Notes under the pieces: generated by a model
Seen by the model: the letters and a program-made list of their open reading frames with translations, nothing else
Told to the model about the DNA's origin: nothing
Databases searched by the model: none
Part shown: in pieces, positions 1 to 5,971 of the stretch
Layout: every line of letters begins with the position of its first letter
Numbering within the stretch: the stretch's first letter is position 1
Origin: Akkermansiaceae bacterium
GTDB lineage: Bacteria; Verrucomicrobiota; Verrucomicrobiia; Verrucomicrobiales; Akkermansiaceae
Direction: 5' to 3'
NCBI GenBank assembly: GCA_029288115.1
Contig: JARFPV010000476.1
Location: 1-5,971 of the forward strand
DNA: 5,971 nt
Position numbers and translations under genes: made by a program

Positions 1-1
1 C

Positions 2-3000
2 TCTGAACCACAGGTCGATACCACATTTGGCTCTCTCTCACTCGCTGATGACGAGACCGCGTATGCTGTCGAGTATCTGCCCGGCCAGTATGACCAGCGC
101 GCCGATTCTGCAGCTCAATGCATTCAGATTCTATTCCAAGGTAAAAAGCCCCTCGTTTCCAGCGCACACGTCATTGTGCTGAAGGGAACAATTTCTACCG
201 ATGAACTTGATGCGGTTAAAAACTACACCATCAATGCGGTTGACTCCCGTGAAGCGTCAATGGACGTCCCTGAGTCGCTGGAAATACCATCAGACATCCC
301 CGACGACGTTGAAGTGCTCGATGGGTTCACTACCGACGGCGAAAGCTCTCTGACCGCAAGACGCGATTCCCTAGGTCTCGCAATGTCTCTCGAAGATCTC
401 GTCTTCACCCAGGCTTACTTTCGCGACGAAGAACACCGCGATCCGACCATCACCGAGATCAAGATGCTCGATACCTACTGGTCGGATCACTGTCGCCATA
501 CCACTTTCGCCACCAAGATCGATTCGGTTGATTTTGAAAAGCAGGACGTCATCGCCGAAACCTATGCCCAGTATCAGGCAACACGCCACGAGGTATATGG
601 TGCCGATACCGAACGTCCCGAGACCCTCATGGACATCGCCCTGATCGCCATGAAAAAACTGCGCAAGACGGGTGAACTTGACAATGTGGAAATCTCCGAG
701 GAGATCAACGCCGCCTCCATCGTCGTGCCTGTGGAAATCACGAATCACGAATCACAAATCACAAATACCACGACAGAGGAGTGGCTCGTCATGTTTAAAA
801 ACGAAACGCATAACCACCCGACGGAGATCGAGCCCTTTGGCGGTGCAGCCACTTGCCTTGGCGGTTGCATTCGTGACCCCCTGTCCGGTCGGTCTTACGT
901 CTATCAGGCGATGCGCGTCACTGGAGCAGCTGACCCCCGCACACCATTTTCAGAAACGATCCCCGGTAAACTACCACAGCGCAAAATCTGTCGCGAAGCC
1001 GCCCATGGATATTCTTCCTACGGAAACCAGATTGGTCTCGCAACCGGTCAGGTTGCGGAGGTTTACCACCCGAACTACGTTGCCAAACGCATGGAGATTG
1101 GAGCTGTCGTCGCAGCAGCGCCAAAAGAGAATGTCTTCCGAGGCTCTCCTGCTTCGGGCGATGTCATTCTTCTCATCGGCGGCCGCACAGGGCGTGATGG
1201 TGTTGGTGGTGCTACCGGTTCTTCCAAGGAACACACAGACACTGCACTCGATAATTCCGCTGAGGTGCAAAAGGGCAACCCGCCGACCGAACGCAAAGTG
1301 CAACGCCTATTCCGTAACAAGGGGTTCGCTCAAAAAATCAAAGTCTGCAACGATTTCGGCGCCGGTGGTGTCTCTGTTGCCATCGGAGAAATAGCCCCAA
1401 GTCTCGACATCAACCTCGATGCCGTTCCTAAAAAATACGATGGCCTCGACGGTACGGAGCTCGCTATCTCGGAGTCCCAGGAACGCATGGCCATCTGTGT
1501 TGATCCGTCAGATGTCGATTACCTAACAGAAGAATGCGACAAGGAAAACCTCGAGTGTTCCCACGTCGCTGATGTTACCGACAGCGGTCGCCTCATCATC
1601 AAGTGGCGAGGCAAGGAGATCGTGAATTTTTCCCGCGCCTTCCTCGATACTAACGGCACCACGCAATCGACTCAGATCAAGGTGACAGCGCCAGCTGATT
1701 CTTTTCCTGCATCGCCTGCCACCTCAGATAAATCATTCAAGACTGCTCTTTCGGATCTCAATACAGCCTCCCAAAAAGGCCTCGGCGAGATGTTCGACTC
1801 ATCGATCGGCGCAGGTTCTGTGCTCAATCCTTTTGGCGGACAACAGCAGCTCACTCCGACCGACGCCATGGTTGCAAAAATTCCACTGCTCGAAGGAGAC
1901 ACGACGACCTGCACGCACATGGCTTGGGGATTCAATCCTAACATCGCCACATGGTCGCCATTCCACGGCGCCCTCTACGCTGTCACCGAGTCTGTTTGCC
2001 GCGTTGTTGCTTCTGGGGCACGACTTTCTGATATTCGACTTACCCTCCAGGAATACTTTGAAAAATTAGGAACCGATCCCACACGTTGGGGCAAACCTTT
2101 CGCAGCCCTGTTAGGTGCTTTCCGGGCGCAGCACGAGCTTCGCCTCGGCGCTATCGGTGGTAAAGATTCGATGTCCGGATCATTCAATGACATCGACGTG
2201 CCTCCCACCCTGGTTTCTTTTGCTGTGGCTCCGGGGAATACCAGACTAGCACTTTCACCTGAGTTCAAACAGGCAGAGTCTAACATTTCCTTCATCCAAA
2301 TCGAGCGTGACGATCAACACATGCCTGACTTCAAGGCACTCATGCAAGTTGCTGATCTGCTATACTCAGAAAACGAAGCCGGGAACATCCTCTCCATTCA
2401 CTCGCTCGCCGAGGGCGGTATCGCCGCAGGTCTTTCCAAGATGACATTTGGAAACATGATCGGTGCGAAACTTGAAACAGAGCTCGATCTGTTCGAGCAA
2501 CGATATGTGTCCTTCCTGATCGAGGCTACGGGTGACTTGCCCGATGCCCTCAACGCCACGGTCATCGGGACAACCATCGAGGACCCGGTCATCAATGCCA
2601 ACGGTGAGACTCATGAGCTTTCGGATTTATTGGAGTCCTGGACGGGGCCGCTTGAGTCGACCTACCCGACCCATCAAGAACCAGCTCACAGCGAGCTTGA
2701 TACCTTTTCACACACACGCAAGTCACGCATCCAGAAAGACAAGCCAGCCATCAGCCCAAAGGTGGTTATCCCTACATTTCCCGGAACCAACTGCGAATAT
2801 GATACCGCGCGCGCATTCCGCGAGGCAGGGGCCGAGACCGAAACGCTTGTGTTCAGGAACCTGACTCCAGAACACATCGAGGAATCGCTTGAAGAGCTTG
2901 CTAATCAGATTTCCCAAGCACAAATCCTCATGCTTCCAGGTGGATTTTCTGCCGGTGACGAACCCGACGGCTCGGGTAAGTTCATAGCCACGGTGCTGAG

Positions 3001-3550
3001 AAACCCGCGTGTCTCGGACGCTGTAATGGATCTGATCAAGAACCGCGATGGATTAATCCTCGGCATTTGCAACGGCTTCCAAGCACTCGTGAAAACCGGT
3101 CTGGTCCCCTATGGCGAAATGCGTGAACCTTCAAGCGGACAACCTACACTAACATTCAACGACATCGGTCGTCACATTGCCTGTTACGCAACCACACGTA
3201 TTGCCTCGAACCTCTCCCCATGGCTCGCCAACTGCCACGTGGATGATCTTCATAACGTTCCTTTCTCACACGGTGAAGGAAAGTTCTACGCGACAGAGGA
3301 AGAGATCAGACATCTTGCAGCCAATGGCCAGATTGCCACACAATACACAGACCTCGACGGCCATCCGAGCATGGACATCAGCTACAACCCTAACGGATCA
3401 CTCTACGCGATCGAAGGCATCACTTCACCCTGTGGCAGGGTCTTCGGCAAAATGGGTCACACCGAACGACGCGGCACAGACATCGCCAAAAACATCCCGG
3501 GCAACAAACACCAACCGCTGTTCAAGGCGGGTGTGGCGTATTTCCAGTAG
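2..3550 (+). CDS. purL: Phosphoribosylformylglycinamidine synthase, single-chain clade II type (5' partial)
   Basis: Cytosolic enzyme of de novo purine synthesis that converts FGAR, glutamine and ATP to FGAM. The frame is open from the window edge, so the true start lies upstream; a GTG at 176 is internal, because conserved sequence (VEYLPGQYDQRADSAAQCIQ, near residues 24-43 of the visible part) precedes it. The visible part is 1182 residues; whole family members are roughly 1250, so perhaps 60-80 residues are missing. Seen in order: DTYWSDHCRHTTF (157-169), FKNETHNHPTEIEPFGG (265-281), DFGAGG (451-456), GGKDSM (719-724), then the glutaminase domain from about 919. The glutaminase keeps its triad: Cys1023 in GICNGFQ, His1153 and Glu1155 in GHTER, with FSHGEGKFYA at 1088-1097. 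Synthetase and glutaminase are fused, so no separate PurS or PurQ would be needed. Unusual: extra residues 246-257 encoded by a tandem repeat. Identity is very secure. Confidence 0.97.
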   Translation, partial: SEPQVDTTFGSLSLADDETAYAVEYLPGQYDQRADSAAQCIQILFQGKKPLVSSAHVIVLKGTISTDELDAVKNYTINAVDSREASMDVPESLEIPSDIPDDVEVLDGFTTDGESSLTARRDSLGLAMSLEDLVFTQAYFRDEEHRDPTITEIKMLDTYWSDHCRHTTFATKIDSVDFEKQDVIAETYAQYQATRHEVYGADTERPETLMDIALIAMKKLRKTGELDNVEISEEINAASIVVPVEITNHESQITNTTTEEWLVMFKNETHNHPTEIEPFGGAATCLGGCIRDPLSGRSYVYQAMRVTGAADPRTPFSETIPGKLPQRKICREAAHGYSSYGNQIGLATGQVAEVYHPNYVAKRMEIGAVVAAAPKENVFRGSPASGDVILLIGGRTGRDGVGGATGSSKEHTDTALDNSAEVQKGNPPTERKVQRLFRNKGFAQKIKVCNDFGAGGVSVAIGEIAPSLDINLDAVPKKYDGLDGTELAISESQERMAICVDPSDVDYLTEECDKENLECSHVADVTDSGRLIIKWRGKEIVNFSRAFLDTNGTTQSTQIKVTAPADSFPASPATSDKSFKTALSDLNTASQKGLGEMFDSSIGAGSVLNPFGGQQQLTPTDAMVAKIPLLEGDTTTCTHMAWGFNPNIATWSPFHGALYAVTESVCRVVASGARLSDIRLTLQEYFEKLGTDPTRWGKPFAALLGAFRAQHELRLGAIGGKDSMSGSFNDIDVPPTLVSFAVAPGNTRLALSPEFKQAESNISFIQIERDDQHMPDFKALMQVADLLYSENEAGNILSIHSLAEGGIAAGLSKMTFGNMIGAKLETELDLFEQRYVSFLIEATGDLPDALNATVIGTTIEDPVINANGETHELSDLLESWTGPLESTYPTHQEPAHSELDTFSHTRKSRIQKDKPAISPKVVIPTFPGTNCEYDTARAFREAGAETETLVFRNLTPEHIEESLEELANQISQAQILMLPGGFSAGDEPDGSGKFIATVLRNPRVSDAVMDLIKNRDGLILGICNGFQALVKTGLVPYGEMREPSSGQPTLTFNDIGRHIACYATTRIASNLSPWLANCHVDDLHNVPFSHGEGKFYATEEEIRHLAANGQIATQYTDLDGHPSMDISYNPNGSLYAIEGITSPCGRVFGKMGHTERRGTDIAKNIPGNKHQPLFKAGVAYFQ
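736..770 (+). repeat. Seven-base tandem repeat inside purL
   Basis: Five consecutive seven-base units are visible: AATCACG, AATCACG, AATCACA, AATCACA and a degenerate AATACCA. Because seven is not a multiple of three, successive units are read in different frames, giving ITNHESQITNT at about residues 246-256 of the visible PurL. The block lies between the strand ending VPVEI and the strand EEWLVMF that leads into FKNETHNHPTEIEPFGG. From memory, relatives have only a short turn (such as DGKTEEW) here, so the array looks like an in-frame expansion or insertion in a surface loop. The reading frame is intact on both sides. Confidence 0.8.
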
Positions 3551-3551
3551 C

Positions 3552-3597
3552 GCGAGCAGGAAGTAGCGGAATGACCGTTTTCTGGCTACTCACTCGC
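3552..3597 (+). other. Imperfect inverted repeat just after the purL stop
   Basis: GCGAG (3552-3556) pairs with CTCGC (3593-3597), and AGTAGC (3562-3567) pairs with GCTACT (3585-3590). The two stems are separated by an asymmetric internal loop (5 and 2 bases) and closed by a 17-base apical loop. The RNA could fold at the immediate 3' end of the purL message, where it might stabilise the end or add to termination. There is no T-run after it. The stems are short and the pairing imperfect, so chance is possible. Confidence 0.3.
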
Positions 3598-3613
3598 CCC
3601 TTATAAAATCAAC

Positions 3614-3634
3614 GGCGGTTTCGGCGAAACCGCC
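3614..3634 (+). terminator. Perfect 9-bp hairpin in the purL-TIR gap, possible terminator
   Basis: GGCGGTTTC (3614-3622), a three-base loop GGC, and GAAACCGCC (3626-3634) form a perfect GC-rich stem 63 bases after the purL stop. This is where a transcript end is expected between two same-strand genes. On the plus strand it is followed by CACTAATCGC rather than a T-run, so it is not a canonical intrinsic terminator. Read on the minus strand it is followed by GTTGATTTTAT, which is only moderately T-rich, and no minus-strand gene is seen that would need it. It could instead be a leader hairpin of the downstream gene, whose start is 79 bases further on. Confidence 0.5.
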
Positions 3635-3713
3635 CACTAATCGCTGTGCGATAAGAAAGGCAAAAACCCCGATCTTGATCCCATCTCAGAAATTTGTTAG
3701 TCGTCGTGTTGAA

Positions 3714-5971
3714 ATGGATCCCACTGTCACGGACGAACAAGAAAACAAAACAACAGATTACTGGGCATTTATTTCCTATCGCCATGCCGACAACAAAGCT
3801 CAGGACCGTGAGTGGGCAAGCTGGCTGCATCAGGAAATAGAACGCTACGAAATACCTGCTGAACTGGTCGGTACAGAGAACCTGCGTGGCGACATCATAC
3901 CTGAAAAGGTCTACCCCGTTTTCCGCGATGAAGAAAGCCTGCCAGCCGATACTGACCTCGCCAACTCCATTCGAAACGCCCTAGACCGCTCCAAATTTCT
4001 TGTCGCCCTCTGCTCTCCCAGCGCGGTCAAAAGCAAATATGTTGCCCAGGAAATCGAGCATTTTAAAGCTAGCGGCAAAGGCGACCGCATCATCGCCGGA
4101 ATCATCGCAGGAGAACCCGGCGACAAAGATCATGAATGCTTCCCCGTTCCTCTCCGAGAGATTGTCACCGCGGACGGCAAACTCAGCGAACCCATTGCCT
4201 CCGACTTCCGCCTAACCGATGGCTCGGAAGGCTACACCTCTTCCGAAGCTTACAAACGGGAACTACTCAAAAGCTCCGCAAAAAAACAAGCTGAGAAAAA
4301 AGCCGAAGTTTATAATGAAAGGTTACAGTTGATGAAGCTCAAGATTATCGCGGGGATTCTCGGAGTTCCACTGGAAACTCTCCGTGATCGAGATAAGGCT
4401 TACCAACTCCTCAAGGCTAAGAAACGCCAACGTATACTTTCAACCGTAATTACTACAGTCTCTCTCCTAGCAATTTCAGCAGTCATCGCCTCCATATTCG
4501 CGATCTCGCAAAAAAAGAGAGCGGATGAGAAAACAATAGAAGCTGAACGACAAAAGGAGATCGCTGTTCATAGGCATGCCGAGACGCTTTATCGTCAGGG
4601 AATTGCTTCCCTGCAAAGACAGGACAACTTCGCAGCTCTGGATTTCTTTGTGCGTGCCATGCAAGAACGCCCTGAGTGGTCTGCTCCGCGGGCACATTGC
4701 ACGGAGTTGCTTGCCCGACGCTACTGGCCTGTTGCAGAGAAAACGGTTAATCTCAAGATTACTGAAGAAGATGACTACTTCCTACGGAATCTAAACGACA
4801 ACCTACTCATGGCCCCGGACGGCCCTCTCCTGCTCAGTTCTAATGTTGGCCTGCGAGCGATTGATCTCAACACCGGAACGTGGAAATCACTGAGCGAAGA
4901 AGAAGTCAAATCTAGCCTGAACGATGGCCCCTTCCTAGACAGAGAGTTTACCTCTTTCAAAAAAGTCGATTATCGCTGGAAGGACCGGGTCGCCATTGGG
5001 ATCACCGCTTCAGGAGATGCCTTCCTTTACCAGATCGACAACAAACAGTTGTTCACCATTTCTTTCAAGCATGAGGAATACCAGATCATTGGTTATTCAC
5101 CTGAGTCACAACATCTAAAAATTGCAACCATGAGCTCGGACCAGTCTCCAATCGTGGTTCGAAGCTACAAGCCTCTGAAGGGCAAGCTGATCCTTACCGA
5201 AACAACCGAACATTCCCAGCCCGCTTCCCATGCGCAAGTGGAGGCCTACCTGCGATGCTTCGATCAATCAGGGAATCGAGTTTTTGTTTCTCGTCTCAAA
5301 GAATTCATCATTTACGGTGGAGAGGATCCTCTCATCCTACCCATCGCTCGTGTCGAGCGCGTCGCCTCCTCGCCCTCCGGTAAACGTATCGCCCTTCTTC
5401 GATCGAAGGAAGGCGCTCTCCATGGCGAAAACAACCTTCTCCTGTCCATCCTCACCATGGATGATTTGGAGTCATTCGCCGGCGAACCTCAGTCATTCGA
5501 AGACACCGGGAGCGCCCCACTGACAGCTATTTCTCAATCCGTTGAAATCCCTCTCCGTAACCAGTTGATGGGATTCTCGGGGAAGTGGTATGAACAAGGA
5601 TTCACCGCCATCCAATTCCTGTCTGAGGACCGCTTCCTTATCATCAGCGGGCACCAATGCCACCTATTCCGAATCTGGGACAGGCGGGCCATACCCGTGG
5701 CCTTCGAGGTGGATATGGATGACGATATCGAGCCACCCGTCCCCAGCGGGGTTGCTCTGCGTGAGGACGGTGCACATGTCTCAAGGAACGGATTATCACA
5801 TGTCTTCCGTGAAAGCTACCCGATCACGCAAGCTCAATGGCTGAGCAATACAGACCATCTCGCAACTGCCGCATCCTACAAATTCTACGGGTCAGCTGTC
5901 TCTGTCTGGGACTTCAACAGCGGCACCCGTCTCATCGGTCCGCTTCTAGGTCGCACCCTCTTAACTAACAC
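3714..5971 (+). CDS. TIR domain / transmembrane / WD40-like repeat protein (3' partial)
   Basis: Open frame of 752 complete codons with no stop before the right edge. The TIR domain covers about residues 16-145: box 1 AFISYRHAD (18-26), BB-loop region FRDEESLPADTDL (70-82), and CSPSAVKSKYVAQEIEHF (100-117), where Glu113 aligns by eye with the catalytic glutamate of NAD-cleaving TIRs such as SARM1 (WVHKE). Then come a Lys/Glu-rich stretch (186-203), a hydrophobic linker LKIIAGILGVPLETLRDRD (209-227), one transmembrane helix (about 241-264) between KAKKRQR and QKKR, a charged helix (266-290), one TPR-like unit (about 290-320), and a long beta-rich region with degenerate WD40 marks (IWD at 654-656, VWD at 731-733). 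Likely a membrane-anchored signalling or defence receptor; NADase activity is inferred, not shown. ATG 3714 is chosen because the protein begins shortly before box 1; no good ribosome binding site precedes it, and the frame stays open upstream with a TTG at 3675. Function of the C-terminal part is unknown. Confidence 0.85.
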   Translation, partial: MDPTVTDEQENKTTDYWAFISYRHADNKAQDREWASWLHQEIERYEIPAELVGTENLRGDIIPEKVYPVFRDEESLPADTDLANSIRNALDRSKFLVALCSPSAVKSKYVAQEIEHFKASGKGDRIIAGIIAGEPGDKDHECFPVPLREIVTADGKLSEPIASDFRLTDGSEGYTSSEAYKRELLKSSAKKQAEKKAEVYNERLQLMKLKIIAGILGVPLETLRDRDKAYQLLKAKKRQRILSTVITTVSLLAISAVIASIFAISQKKRADEKTIEAERQKEIAVHRHAETLYRQGIASLQRQDNFAALDFFVRAMQERPEWSAPRAHCTELLARRYWPVAEKTVNLKITEEDDYFLRNLNDNLLMAPDGPLLLSSNVGLRAIDLNTGTWKSLSEEEVKSSLNDGPFLDREFTSFKKVDYRWKDRVAIGITASGDAFLYQIDNKQLFTISFKHEEYQIIGYSPESQHLKIATMSSDQSPIVVRSYKPLKGKLILTETTEHSQPASHAQVEAYLRCFDQSGNRVFVSRLKEFIIYGGEDPLILPIARVERVASSPSGKRIALLRSKEGALHGENNLLLSILTMDDLESFAGEPQSFEDTGSAPLTAISQSVEIPLRNQLMGFSGKWYEQGFTAIQFLSEDRFLIISGHQCHLFRIWDRRAIPVAFEVDMDDDIEPPVPSGVALREDGAHVSRNGLSHVFRESYPITQAQWLSNTDHLATAASYKFYGSAVSVWDFNSGTRLIGPLLGRTLLTN

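Noticed and set aside
176..178. GTG as the start of purL
   Set aside because: The same frame is open to the window edge and encodes conserved PurL sequence before this codon, so it is internal.
672..1394. Long alternative-frame open frame within purL on the plus strand, and several minus-strand ones
   Set aside because: All lie over a strongly conserved PurL coding frame and show no recognisable domain; they are shadows.
3546..3568. Direct repeat AGTAGCG at 3546-3552 and 3562-3568
   Set aside because: Seven bases, two copies, no associated mobile element or other sign of a target-site duplication.
3602..3609. TATAAAAT as a promoter -10 box for the TIR gene
   Set aside because: No -35-like hexamer is found at 16-18 bases upstream (the sequence there is TTTCTG or similar), so I do not annotate a promoter.
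3609..3830. Minus-strand open frame of 73 codons across the gap
   Set aside because: It overlaps the TIR coding frame, has no recognisable motif and no evident promoter or ribosome binding site.
5345..5359. CGCTCG-TGT-CGAGCG inverted repeat
   Set aside because: It lies inside the coding frame of the TIR/WD40-like protein and is short enough to arise by chance; no role is suggested by context.
2..5971. purL and the TIR gene as one functional system
   Set aside because: They are on the same strand but 163 bases apart with a hairpin between, and no known or visible link joins purine synthesis to this receptor-like protein.

Overview
The window holds two plus-strand protein-coding genes, both cut by the window edges, separated by 163 bases. 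No RNA gene, insertion sequence, attachment site or CRISPR array is visible. Base composition looks moderate (about half G+C by eye). The single-chain clade II-type PurL, together with a TIR/transmembrane/WD40-like protein and almost no Shine-Dalgarno signal, suggests a Gram-negative environmental bacterium of the Planctomycetes-Verrucomicrobia kind. That placement is inference from protein style, not from a phylogenetic marker.

Positions 2-3550 carry most of purL, the large phosphoribosylformylglycinamidine synthase of purine synthesis. Its synthetase domains and C-terminal glutaminase are fused, and all the expected motifs are present. The N-terminus lies outside the window. An in-frame seven-base tandem repeat (736-770) adds about ten residues just before the conserved substrate/ATP motif.

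Positions 3551-3713 are intergenic. They contain an imperfect inverted repeat right after the purL stop and a perfect 9-bp hairpin (3614-3634) that could end purL transcription or sit in the leader of the next gene.

From 3714 to the right edge runs a long open frame (at least 752 codons) with no stop inside the window. It encodes an N-terminal TIR domain, a conserved hydrophobic linker, one transmembrane helix, a short charged and TPR-like segment, and a large WD40-like repeat region that continues past the edge. This is the most interesting part of the window: its layout is that of a membrane-anchored signalling or immune-type receptor with a TIR effector. Nothing shows a functional link between it and purL; they are probably neighbours by chance, with the TIR gene transcribed as its own unit or by readthrough.
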